Shown here piece by piece: positions 43,681 to 54,577 of a stretch of DNA of 64,000 bases. The first letter of the stretch is position 1. The number at the start of each line of letters is the position of its first letter. The DNA comes from Dactylorhiza incarnata (lineage: Eukaryota; Streptophyta; Magnoliopsida; Asparagales; Orchidaceae): positions 744,001-808,000 of the forward strand of contig JAWHQI010000278.1 of assembly GCA_033032865.1 (NCBI GenBank), read 5' to 3'. A program made the translations under genes and the position numbers. The notes under the pieces are model-generated. The model saw only the letters and a list, made by a program, of their open reading frames with translations, was not told the origin of the DNA and ran no database searches.

Positions 43681-44079
43681 TCGGTGCTACCGCGCGTGCT
43701 AGCGCACGGTAGCGCCGTGCGGTACCTCCATTTGCATCATGGAGGCAGCGCGCCCGCTACCGCATGCGATAGCGCGCCTGCTTCCCCGCGCGGTAGTGCT
43801 TGCGGTTGCGCGCGGTAGTGCTTGTGGTTGCCCGCGGTAGTGCTTGCAGTTGCGCGCGACATTGGCGCGCTCGGTGCTGGCGCGCACGGTTGAGTGCGGC
43901 TTTGCGACCCTACGACGTGTCCTGCGTGCGTCTTTGCACGGGCGGTTGGCTGTGGAGATGGTGGGTTTGGCCCAATTTCCAACTCATCCCTCACCACCTT
44001 GGTGGTGGAGTGGGGTTTGTGAGTAACCGCTACCCATCTTTGGACATATAGATGAGAGCCCATGTATGAATGCGTATCA

Positions 44080-44093
44080 TAAGCCCCCCAAAC
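44080..44093 (-). other. Polypurine tract of the Tat-type element
   Basis: The minus strand reads GGTTTGGGGGGCTTA just before the 3' LTR start. Confidence 0.6.
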
Positions 44094-44377
44094 CTTCAGA
44101 GTCCGAATTTTTATACGGAGGAGTTCAGAGGTTTTGATTCTTCTGCTGCGGTTTCAATCATCGTTATATTTGTGGCGCCTTGGGTAGGAATTGCCATCGA
44201 GTGATGAGTGTGCAGTTGCTTTTGTTTTCCCGTTCTTTCTGGAAGTCGTCGCTCGGTTCTAACTGTGGGAGAAACTTCTACTTCGTCCTGACCGGTCGCG
44301 AGCTTATCGCCCAGTATTTGCATTGGAGATCGTGATGATCTTGCTCTTTAGCGTTGATTCCTGAGCAGCTTGGTGGC

Positions 44378-44995
44378 TTTTTACATAACAAAAGATAAGT
44401 TTGCGCGAGTCTGAGCTCGCGACTTTTTTACATAGTATAAGATAAGTTTGCGCGAGTCTGAGCTCGCGACTTTTTACATAATAGAACATAAGTTTGCGCG
44501 AGTCTAAGATCGCGGCTTTGTACATAATAGAACATAAGTTTGCGCGAGTCTGAACTTGCGGTTTTTTACATAATAGAACATAAGTTTGCGCGAGTTTGAG
44601 CTCGCGGTTTTTTACATAATAGAACATAAGTTTGCGCGAGTCTGAGCTCGAGGTTTTTTACATAATAGAACATAAGTTTGCGCGAGTCTGAGCTCGAGGT
44701 TTTTTACATAATAGAACATAAGTTTGCGCGAGTCTGAGCTCGCGACTTTTTACATAATAAAACATAAGTTTGCGCGAGTATGAGATCGTGGTTTTTTACA
44801 TAATAGAATATTAGTTTGTGCGAGTCTGAGTTCGTGTCTTTTTACACAATAAAAGATAGTTTTCGTGAGTCTAAGCTCGCGACTTTTTTACATAGTAGAA
44901 TATAAATTTGCGCGAGTCTGGGCTCGCGGCTTTTACATAATAGAAAATTAGTTTGCGCGAGTCTGAGCTCGCGGCTTTTTTGTTACATAATAGAA
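44378..44995 (+). repeat. 46-bp tandem array (about 13 copies)
   Basis: Each unit contains ATAAGTTTGCGCGAGTCTGA, GCTCGCG, a T-run and ACATAATAGA. GCGCGAG...CTCGCG forms a short hairpin in each unit. It is a second, unrelated array next to the 32-bp one. Confidence 0.95.
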
Positions 44996-44999
44996 GTTA

Positions 45000-45138
45000 A
45001 GTTTGGTCGGTGAATAGCGGGCGTATTCAAACCGTGGACAAACGTAAGAGGGACAGACCCTTACGACACTGGGAACTGACTGCGAAGGAGAAAGGAGAAC
45101 CTTCAATCGACGACAGTGAAATATTGTTATGAGCGAGC
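45000..45138. other. Spacer between two tandem arrays
   Basis: Non-repeated sequence of the Tat-type element separating the 46-bp and 32-bp arrays; no coding signal. Confidence 0.6.
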
Positions 45139-45585
45139 TGCCCGGAGGCAGCTGCTATTCATTAGCGCACTTCCTGAAGGAAGGTGGTGTTCGTTAGCGC
45201 GCTGCCCGAAGGCAGGTGCTGTTCCATAGCGCATTGCCCCAAGGCATGTGCTGTTCATTAGCGCACTGCCTGAAGGTAGGTGCTGTTCATTAGCGTAGTG
45301 CCCGAAGGCAGGTGCTACTCATTAGCACACTGCCCGAAGACAGGTGCTGTTCATTAGCGCAGTGCCCGAAGGCAGGTGCTGTTCATTAGCGCACTGCCCG
45401 AAGGCAGGTGCTGTTCATTAGCGCACTGCCCGAAGGCAGGTGCTGTTCATTAGCGCACTGCCCGAAGGCAGGTGCTGTTCATTAGCGCACTGCCCGAAGG
45501 CAGGTGCTGTTCATTAGCGCACTGCCCGAAGGCAGGTGCTCTTCATTAGCGCACTGTCCGTAGGCAGGTGCTGTTCATTCAAATA
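45139..45585 (+). repeat. 32-bp tandem array (about 14 copies)
   Basis: Unit GCGCACTGCCCGAAGGCAGG followed by TGCTGTTCATTA. The central copies are identical, the outer ones diverged. It lies between gag and the 3' LTR. Each unit holds an inverted pair TGCCCGAAGGCA. Tandem arrays in this position are known for Tat-lineage elements. Confidence 0.95.
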
Positions 45586-45855
45586 GACGTCCTTTCCTTT
45601 GGGCGAAGTGAACATAATTTCGATAGCGTGTGGGATGACATGCCTGAAATGGTCAACTTTGAAAGCTATTAGTTATAGTGCCAATTTACACAAAGTTCTT
45701 ATAGAAACAAAGTTGGTAGAACATTTCAGTGGTGCGGGTAGAGCCCTGCTAATAGGCGTGAAGCGTTCTCCCGAAATGACTGACTTAAGGGTTTCCCCCA
45801 GTCCTTCTTGGAGAGGCGTTTGCTGATCTCCTGCTGGCTGAATTGGTGCCTAGCC

Positions 45856-47045
45856 TCATAGGAATTTCCTTAGTAGGCTTTGTTGGACAAGTCGCTCGAT
45901 TTCATCCTTAAGCTTGGAGCAATTTTTCGTGTCATGTCCTCGTCCACGGTGGAACTCACAATATTTTGTCTGGTCTCCCGTGTTTTTAGCGAGAGGTCTG
46001 GGCTTGCGGAGCGCTTCGTTGCCTTTGATTGCGTAAAGTATGTTGGTTCTAGAGGTATTGAGGGGCGTGTTTCTCTGGTGCTGCCGAGGTTGTGGTTTGC
46101 CAAGACATTCATTGTTCCTCCTGAGGGCTGATGAAGCCTCTTGCTCCCTTTTCCTTTTCACGCCTCTATCAAACTGTTGTTGATGTGCTTCAATTACTTC
46201 GTCGGCGATGATCTGGGCATCGATCTGTCGAACGAGATCAGGATAGCTGTTCACGTTTTCCCGCATCAGTGCGGAGTGGAAGCTACAAGGCGGAGCCCTC
46301 CGAGGAGAAAACCTCGCAGGAGATCCGGTCTTATCCCAGGGATTTGTCGTGCCTCAGTGGTGAAATGACGGAAGAAATCTTTAAGGGTTTCCCTTTCGCC
46401 TTAACGGATCCAGGACAGGTGGGAAGGATCTTTGACTATCCGGCGGGTAAACTGGTTTGTGAATTGTGAGTCAGCTCTGCGAAATTCTTGATTTCTCCCT
46501 CCTTCAGGGATAGGAACCAGGTGCGAGCCTGTCCTTTTAAAGTCGCTGGGAATGCCTGGCACAACAATGGATCTGGGTCATTATAGAGTTGCATCATGAT
46601 TGCGAAGTGCCTGATGTGCTCCGACGGGTCGCCCGCTCCGTTGTACGTTTTAATCTTTGGGAGCCTGAAGCCAATGGGAATTGGATGTGCCAGAACCTCT
46701 GGTGCGAACGGTGAGCGACGATGGAGAGGGCGAGGGGCCAAAGTGGCGCGCTGTCTTGCTCATTTGTGCTCTTCAAAAATTATGTCACGAACTTCTTCAC
46801 GCATGAGCCTTACATCTACATGCTCATGGTATGCTGCTTCAGGGCGGTCGCGATGATACTAAGCTTTAGGTCCTCCGTTAGGATGGGCCCCACGGTCTTG
46901 GACACTCATACTGGTGAGTTCTCCTTCGGGCTTACTGATAAGCGAATGGAGGGGAGCTAGATCAGCCTGCCCCCTGGGGATTGATCCTTCACTTGTGCGG
47001 ACGACTTTTCCTGCCATGATCTCTAGTCGCGAGTACCGTTGTGCA
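45856..47045 (-). pseudogene. Tat-type gag (frameshifted)
   Basis: The likely start MAGKVVRTSEGSIPRG is at about 47015, and the upstream part of the frame runs into the LTR. The Gag domain (46741-46436) reads EVLAHPIPIGFRLPKIKTYN, DPSEHIRHFAIMMQLYND, LLCQAFPATLKGQARTWF and SLKEGEIKNFAEL. A frameshift near 46440-46270 follows. The C-terminal block has PDLVRQIDAQIIADEVIEAH and the knuckle YCEFHRGRGHDTKNC, with C-x2-H-x4-H-x4-C spacing, as usual in Tat elements. The reading ends at 45856. Gag alone could supply particle protein only if the frame were intact; this copy is dead. Confidence 0.88.
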
Positions 47046-47092
47046 GTGGGTACTGTCTTCAGAACATTCTTCAAGCTTTGGGGGAACTCCGT

Positions 47093-47112
47093 TCCCACAG
47101 ACGACGCCAAAC
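47093..47112 (-). other. Primer-binding region of the Tat-type element
   Basis: The minus strand reads TTTGGCGTCGTCTGTGGGAA right after the LTR end. TTGGCGCCGTCTGTGGGAA-like sequence follows the LTR in many plant Tat-type elements. Confidence 0.65.
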
Positions 47113-47356
47113 TGTTGCGGGTCGCTTGGGTGCTCTTGGTAGACCGGTCGACTTGAACCATCTCAACTCTGAAGCGAGCCAAGCGCGCTAACAATCAATT
47201 TGAGATTCGTTGAGTACACTGAGACTTTTTAACGTGGAAAACCCGGAAAGGGTAAAAAACCATGCGGCCGGAGCTGTGCCGACCAAACTTCACCTCTGAG
47301 GGGTTACAGATAGGTATTGAGAACTCGAGAGCGACAAACCCCTGCTCGTTACAATA

Positions 47357-47358
<2 letters not shown>

Positions 47359-47400
<42 letters not shown>
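47359..47400 (+). repeat. (AG)21 microsatellite
   Basis: Uninterrupted AG dinucleotides. The other LTR has only a short AG run here (near 42460). Confidence 0.98.
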
Positions 47401-47403
<3 letters not shown>

Positions 47404-47524
47404 CGAAGGTGACAGACCACCCCTCGGAAAACTAAGTCATTTTCCTTCTGAGAACGGTGGAGAACAAAAGTGAGAATGCTCTGGAGAACAAAAGTGAGAA
47501 TGCTGAGTCGCCTTTCGGGAGAAC

Positions 47525-50500
47525 TGTAAGACCCCATTTTTTTCAAAAACACGGGTCTTATGCCCAGAACCGCCGCTTTGCGATGACACCAACACACGGG
47601 AAGATCGCCACTACAAAGCGTCGATCCTGCCGGCCATATCGATCACAGAAGAAGAAAAGTATAAATGAACAAAAAGAAGTTCAAGTCCGCAATCACATGC
47701 TATATATAATAAATGTCCATATGATATAACTGAAATAACAAAGTTACAATAATAAATGGCTCATGCCCTGTACATCATGTCCTCACTACAAGATCACTCG
47801 CGGAAGCTAACTACTAATCACTCATTGATCCTGAAACTTGTGCTCCTGTACTAGACTGGCCCGCCTCCATTTGCACCGGCCTCTGGTGCTGCAGCATCTC
47901 CTCGGTCCCCTAAAATGATAAGGTCCACCGACCGTTAGTCAAAAGACTAAGCCAATCCCCCACCCCTCCCCTGGTGACTCCTAGGCACCGTGCAGGAAGG
48001 ATGGGGTGGAGGACATCAAGGGGTATGAACAATAGCAGGTGATAGGGGCATAATCTATAGAGAATGTTTCTACAACTACACATATGTATATAGATAATTG
48101 AAACAGTAAGTAAAACAGGGTAAAGAACAAGTAAGGTGCAGTAAGTAAAGACGTGTATATAATAGAAAAGTAACCATTGATTTATAGGAATGCCCATCAA
48201 AACCTATAGACCAAGGGGTCGTTTAGCAAGGTCTATCGTATAAAGAGTCTCATAACAAATTTATACAATAAGGGTAGGGGTTGAAATGCAATGTTTATGC
48301 CACGACATGCAGAGTTATGCAGTTTATGCCATGTTCACACAAGTGCAACTCACACACTTCGACTTTATGCGCACAGACCTTTAGTTCCCCCTTTTTGGAG
48401 CTAGCAAGACTCCCAGGATACTCCCGTAGTGGCAAATGAAAGCGGTGGGTTGGGCCTCGCCCACCTCTAGGTTGGTATTCACACTACCTAACCTAGACCT
48501 ATCGTACGCCTCAACGCAAAACCGCGGAGCATCTGCGTACTCTTACTGGCTGGACCACTAGACTTTTATGGCTAAGTGCAAATTCCACACTTGCCGAGTC
48601 AACGTATCGACGTCGGTGTGAACGACCGTCCAATACCGAAGACCCACCACCTTCATGCACATGCAAACATGTTCTACTATATCCCGAGCCATAAATTCCC
48701 CGGGCTAACCTGCCCGTCATCATAAACTTCTGAGCCACCGGCTCGCCGGACCAACCCGTCCGCACCAACAACATTACTGAGTCACAAGCTCACTAGACTA
48801 ACTAGTCTGCTGCTACAACCACCGAGCCTACCGCTCGTAAAACCAAACCAACTAACCTACCGTAACCACGGGTGTGGGTGTGTGCGTTATTAAGTTAATC
48901 TTGTATATCAACTTATCCCTACAATTTATGGTAAATCTTGGACTTCCCGAGGATTACCCTGTGAGGGGCTCGCTACGGTACTAGGAACTATACTGGGATG
49001 ACACCCAAGGCTCCCTTTCATAAGACACTTAGTGTTATTGGTATCTACCCATAAGAATACTCTTCCTATCATTACACTTGAATTACCCCTAATCATTGTA
49101 TGACTCCCCACGGGAAAGACGATCTTTCGTCAATCCCGAGCACAACTTTACCCTTAACTCACCAAGCACACCCTCATCACCTAACTCCTTTTGGTGACCT
49201 TCAATCTCATCAACCTGACCATGTACACCAACTACATGCCACTTCCACTTGGTATGCCCTTAAATATCCAAATTTCACATTTTTACTATACGCAGACCAA
49301 ACTAACTATATGAAGCTTATAAGTAGAGGTACTCCAAATATTCACCCACATGACACAAGATTTTACTGGAGGACTACCATGGTATTTTAAGGCTAAATCC
49401 AGAGCATCATATTTTTCCTCAATATTTTATCATTTATTTAAATTTCTCCAATATTTGCCAAGTATGAATATGAACATGAAGTGTAAGGTATTTTTATGAG
49501 ATGACACTCATAAAATTAGGATAAATCTATCATGCCAAAATAACAGTAAGTATAGAGTATCATAATTTTACAATCAAGAATTGTCCTCTAATTATAATAT
49601 TTACTATTTAACCAAAATTAGAAATTAAAGAAGCAACCACCAACAATATTTGTCAAAAAATTATGGGAATATTACCAGACATTTATATTGATCAGAAAAG
49701 TTCCAGGCCAAATTTTAGAATTTATAAAGACATATTAACCACTCAAATAAATATTCCAATGAAATCCTAATATGAGCATGTTGTGAAGTAGCCTACTGAT
49801 AACAATCTCCAAAAAATATATAAAAATTTACAAAGCTTTCTAGTGCTCTGAAATGTCCTATCACCAAGTTGCATATTTTTCCAGAGAGTTTTGGACCCTT
49901 AATTATATTTCTTAAGATTAAGTTAAAGTAAGTGTCTTGTAAATGAAGTACTAGTTAAATCATCTAATAAATTTCACAAAACATACCAGAGGTCTATAAT
50001 ATGATTATAAAGGCACTACCAATGTTTCATCATCATCCAAGACCATTTGTGCATGTAAATGTCTCTTATAAGAAATTTCCCTAAAGGGCTTATGACCTAA
50101 TTTAGGGGAAATATGTACTCCTAAAATTCTCTCAAATTTTCCTAGAGCATAATCACACCCCATAAACATATACCCTAAATTCCATGGCCATTCTAGGGCT
50201 TTTGACCACATGGCCTTCACAAGGTTCTATATGCACCCCAAGGGGTAAAACTAGGGTCCTAGGGCATATCCACCTATACACCACCCCATCTTACTCATGA
50301 AGGTGTTTTAGGTGATCCTAAACCAGTGGCCAAGGTTTCAACTCATGGTGATGAGTTTTGACCACCATACCCCAAGATAAACACCATACCCTAACTTTGA
50401 CCAAATTTGACATAACTTGGGTTGACAAATTACCCAACCAAATCAGTCCCAATTGGGCTGAAATTTTTACCAAGGTCATACAATAACCCCAAGGAGTACC

Positions 50501-53034
50501 CACCAAAATTTGGAGGGCATTGGAGGTCATTTGACCTACTAATTAATTAATATTTGATTTATGAAATTATTTCAAAAACCTTAGAAAAAGGTTCTCCTAA
50601 AATTTTCATCTTTGGGTAGGATGTGTGGGTAGGTGTAAATAGCCTAGGTTTTTAATTTCAAGTTCATACCATTTACCAATAGAAAGATATTCAAGAATTT
50701 TTGACTGTCCTACCCTAGAGACCAGTCCTAGAAAAATGACTCCACAGGGAGCTATAATGCCCCTATTGACCTGAAAGAAATTTTCACTTAATCTAGACAC
50801 CAAGGGCTACAACATTCATGTTAGGCACTTTTCCATTTGAGGGGTCTAGTATTTTTAATAATTAAAATGAAATAATGCAGGAAGTGTGACACTATCTGTT
50901 GATTAGGATTAAGTTGACCCCATTGTATAATCTGAGGGTCAAGGTTTAAAGTGTGTCTGAGTAGATAGGACTTAGGAAATTCCAAGTCTCTGCGTTCGAC
51001 GAACTTTAATCTGCGTTCGACGAAATCAGTTCTGCGTTCGACGAACGTCATGCTTCTGTTCGACGAAATTGTTTCCCAGCTCGACGAATTCAGTTCTCCA
51101 GCCAGTTCGGCAGATTATCTCTCAGTTCGACGAACTCCAGATTCAGTTCAACGAACTCCATTTTGTGTTCGACGAATTAATTCAGTTCGACAAACTTCTA
51201 GATTCAGTTCGCCGGACTCCCGACTGTGTTCGACGAATTAATTCAGTTCGACGAACTCCAGATTCAGTTCGCCGAACTCCCGATTGTGTTCGACAAATTA
51301 TTTCAGTTTGATGAACTCTAGATTCAGTTCGTCGAACTCCCGATTGGGTTCGATGAACTCCATATTCAGTTCGCCGAACTCCCGATTGTGTTCGACGAAT
51401 TATTTCAGTTGGACGAACTCTAGATTCAGTTCGCCGAACTCAACTTTCAGTTAGACGAACTCAGCCTTCAGCTCGGCGAATTTCTTCTCCAGCTTAACAA
51501 TCTCTGAAGGGCCTCACTTTCAAAATGAAATAACATTATAACATAATCATTTAAATCTGTGAATAACTAATCACGACAGATCCGATGACTCATGGTCATC
51601 GTGCCGATGGATGGACGGTGCGCGACAGCCCGTCCTGGGCTTCTTTGTGGGACAATTTCCAAGCCACATGTGCCTCTTCCCGGCCGGCCAATGCCACCAC
51701 CACCTCCGTTGAGGTGGTGGTCGGCGATAGTGGGTGGTTGGCCGGTCGTAGGTGGTCGGAATTGGGGTTTAGAGGAGGGGAAAGAGAGATCGAATCGAGC
51801 CCTTTCGGAAGCACGATCTGAGCCCAATTGAGCTCGGATCAAGCCCCAAATTATCATAAGATCTAGCACTAAGGGAGAGGAGGCGGATCGGACCTGTGTG
51901 GGGGCTTGGTGGCACGAATTCCGGCGAGTCGCCATGGCCGGAGGTGGAGCTTTCGGCACCATGTCGATCCTAGCTTCTGGTGCTCGATTTCTTTGGGGAA
52001 GGTGGGGAAACTCCTCCTCTTCATCCACTGAAGGTGTTATAAGGTCCAATTGGGGGAGGGGAAGAGCCAAATCATCAATCACCATTATCACCATTAATGG
52101 TGAATTTCGGCCAACTGAATTCCTCTTGATTCAGCCCCCATGTGAGCAGGAAAAACCCCCAAACTTCTTGTAACAGCCAGAGGAGTTGAATCCCCATCAA
52201 ATGGGTGATCAATTGGCCTCCCTAGGCCATGAATGCCATTAATCCTCCTTTTCTCTCTCTTCAAATTGGGGGAAACTCCCAATTTCTCTCTCCTAGTCAC
52301 CCCCTCCAGAAATTGGATGGCATTCCATGTAATTTCAGCCTCATGAGACTAGAGTGTCACTTCAATTGGGCCTAGCCCAAGTGGATTGAGCTTGAGTTAG
52401 CCTTTTCCCCTCTTTTTGTGCAAGGTTGACCAAGTGTTGACTTGAGGTGTTGACTTGGTCAAATGATGGGTTGACTGGTCCAAGTGGTGTGTCTTAAGTC
52501 CCTTGACATCACCCAAAGTTGGTCGAGTCATGGTGGTGCCCCAATTGGGCCAATTTATCCAAAAGGTGTTGGTTTGACCAAAACAGAGCTAGAGTTGACT
52601 TGGGTCAAATTGGCCAAATTGGTGGCCCCATGATGGGGCTTTTTGGTCCATTGGGTCCCTAATAACCTTATAAGGGTAGGGGAAAGGTCAATTGGGCATG
52701 GTGGAGGTCAATTGACCCTAATTAGGCTACTTTGACCAATTTGGGGTTAGGGTTGACTTTGGTCAATTTGGCCTCTTTGGTTGACCCCAATGGGTCCTTG
52801 GTGCTCTAAGGGGACCCCTAAAGGGTTAGGTATGCTATGGTGGGGTCAAAGGGTCAAGGTGAGGCCCTTAAGTCCAACCCTATGATTGTTAACTGGAAAT
52901 TGCTATTTGTAGACCACTGTGGTTTCCTTCTTCCTAGCTAAGGCCAAGTGGTCTCTTCAAGCTTCCTAGGGTTTTGTCATGACCTAGTCATGACAAAACC
53001 ACTCTAGGGGTCTAGTTGTTTGGGGGATGTTACA
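47525..53034 (+). repeat. Very long solo LTR of a Gypsy-type element (5,510 bp), TSD AGAAC
   Basis: It begins TGTAAGACCCCATTTTTTTC and ends TTTGGGGGATGTTACA. It is flanked by a perfect 5-bp TSD AGAAC (47520-47524 and 53035-53039) inside the Tat-type LTR. Neither end recurs inside, and no gag or pol is present, so it is best read as a solo LTR. The size suggests a long-LTR Gypsy lineage such as Tekay/Del or Ogre; I cannot decide. Internally: AT-rich part (49390-50900), a TTCGACGAA array (50985-51490), a GC-rich part (51590-51960) and a TTGACC/GTCAATTTGG-rich 3' part. Confidence 0.8.
50985..51490 (+). repeat. 60-bp tandem array of TTCGACGAA / TTCGCCGAA motifs
   Basis: Units such as GTTCGACGAATTAATTCAG, TTCGACGAACTCCAGATTCA and GTTCGCCGAACTCCCGATTG repeat with a period near 60 bp, clearest at 51181-51420. 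The array mixes TTCGACGAA and TTCGCCGAA cores. Confidence 0.9.
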
Positions 53035-53424
53035 AGAACAAAAGTGAGAATGCTGAGTCGCCTTTCAGGAGAAAGGAAATCTTCAAGTCCACGAAGGAGA
53101 TCTTCAAGCGCCGAAGGAGAATTCCGAGGAAATCTTCAAAGGAGCTCTCCCGGGTCCAGAAGGCAGGGTCCTTTGAAATGAAGGCTCTGGGCTCCTTTTG
53201 TAGCTTTGGCCGGGGGTAGCCCGGTAATTTTGTCGTTGTAACCACCGTAACCACCTGACGGGCGAATCACGCTGGTCGATTTGGAGCACACGGATCACCA
53301 TTTTTCGTAAATGACCGTCTCGGCCTTCAGACAATTTGGGCAGTTCGGGCAGCTTCGTTGAAGGTAAAAAAAGGCGACAAGCGAGTCCTGCAATCTAAGA
53401 AATTAAGAAATGTTAACTGCGCGC

Positions 53425-53960
53425 GCGTTCAGAATTTGGTAATGTTCTGAGCGCGTTCAGAAGCGTTCTGAGCGCGCAACGAACTTCGGAGTGGTCTGAG
53501 CGCGCATCGAACTTGGGTGTGTTCTGAGCGAATGGAGAGGTGTTTTGAGCGCGCAAGGAGCGCGGGAGCGCTCTGAGCGTGTAACGAACGTGAGAGCGCT
53601 CCGAGCGAACGGAGAGGCGTTCTGAGCGCGCAACGAGCGCGGGAGCGCTCTGAGCGCACAACGAACACAAGCGCATTCTGAGCGAACGGAGAGTCGTTCT
53701 GAGCGCGCAACGAGCGCGGGAGCGCTTTGAGCGCGTAATGAACGTGAGAGCGTTCTGAACGAACGGAGAGGCGGTCTGAGCGCACAATGAGCGTGGAAGC
53801 GCTCTGAGCGCACAACGAACACGAGAGCATTCTGAGCGAACGGAGAGGCGTTCTGAGTGCGCAACGAGCGCGGGAGCGCTCTGAGTGCGCAACGAACACG
53901 AGAGCGTTCTGAGCGAACGGAGAGGCGTTCTGAGCGCGCTACGAACGTGGGAGCATCCTG
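53425..53960. repeat. LTR minisatellite, about 76-bp units (upper copy)
   Basis: As in the lower LTR, but with more units. Arg/Ser-rich frames on both strands result only from the periodicity. Confidence 0.9.
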
Positions 53961-54054
53961 CGGCGAGCGCGGAAATGAGAAGTCGCGCCCCAAAGGGGAA
54001 CTGGGTTTCGGTCGGGCGCTCCGCAGGACCCCTTGCACGAGAGGGGGGCGGTCT

Positions 54055-54290
54055 GGCCGCATCCTCACGGGGTGTGGCCGCACCCCAAGCTGGGTGCGGC
54101 TCGGCCGCACCCCAAACTGGGTGCGGCTCGGCCGCACCCCTAGAGGGGGGTGGCGGCTTGGCCGCACCCCAGGAGGGGTGCGACGACTTGGCCGCACCCC
54201 AGGAGGGGTGCGGCTGGGCCGCACCCCTAGAGGGGTGCGGCTTGGCCGCACCCTCATGGGGGGTGCGGCCTGGCCGCACCCGCGGGGTAC
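54055..54290. repeat. Palindromic G/C array in the LTR (upper copy)
   Basis: About ten GGGGTGCGGC(T/C)(T/G)GGCCGCACCCC-like palindromes in a row, each able to form a hairpin. The counterpart is at 43530-43680, with fewer copies. Confidence 0.9.
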
Positions 54291-54577
54291 CGCCACGCGC
54301 ATCGTGGCGGTAGCACGCCCGCTACCGCGCAGGGTAGCACGCCTGCTACCACGCGCGGTAGTGCTTGCGGTTGCGCGCGGTGCTGGCGCGCACGGTTGAG
54401 TGCGGCCCTGTGGCGTGTCCTGCGTGCATCTTTGCACGGGCGGTTGGCTGTGGAGATGGTGAGTTTGTCCCACTTTCTCACTCATCCCTCATCACCTTAG
54501 TGGTGGAGTGGAGTTTGTGAGTAACCGCTACCCAACTTTGAACATATAGATGAGAGCTCATGTATGAATGCGTATCA

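Larger units (their letters stand above)
42207..44079 (-). repeat. 3' LTR of the Tat-type element (1,873 bp)
   Basis: Matches 47113-47524 plus 53035-54577. It contains a minisatellite of about 76-bp units (42960-43390) and a palindromic GGGGTGCGGC/GCCGCACCCC array (43530-43680), both also in the other LTR. Confidence 0.92.
42207..54577 (-). mobile_element. Tat-lineage Gypsy element with gag but no pol, split by another LTR
   Basis: On the minus strand it starts TGATACGCATTCATAC and ends ACCCGCAACA at both LTRs. The lower LTR is 42207-44079. The upper LTR runs 47113-54577 and contains a 5.5-kb insertion (47525-53034). The flanking pentamers ACTCA (42202-42206) and ACTCC (54578-54582) agree in four of five bases, probably a TSD with one mutation. 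The 3.0-kb interior holds a PBS, a broken gag and two tandem arrays; no protease, RT or integrase is present. Gag type and 3' tandem repeats point to the Tat/Ogre/Retand lineage. Confidence 0.9.
47113..54577 (-). repeat. 5' LTR of the Tat-type element, interrupted
   Basis: The segments 47113-47524 and 53035-54577 together equal the lower LTR. The break lies between GGGAGAAC and AGAACAAAAGTGAG, where the lower LTR reads straight through. An (AG)21 run at 47359-47400 is longer than in the other LTR. Confidence 0.92.

Noticed and set aside
44378..45585. Possible CRISPR-like arrays (regular direct repeats)
   Set aside because: Repeats are contiguous, without unique spacers, in a plant retrotransposon; these are tandem satellites.
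51567..52094. ORF of 175 codons on the minus strand (and overlapping + ORFs)
   Set aside because: Lies in the GC-rich zone of the solo LTR. No recognised domain, and three frames are open at once; not enough support for a gene.
47525..53034. Complete retrotransposon rather than a solo LTR
   Set aside because: No internal copy of either terminus, no PBS next to an LTR end, and no gag or pol motif in the 5.5 kb.
53413..54485. Long ORFs of up to 342 codons in both strands, with Arg/Ser/Leu-rich repeats
   Set aside because: They follow the 76-bp minisatellite and the palindromic array of an LTR. Several frames on both strands stay open because of the periodicity, and there is no known domain.
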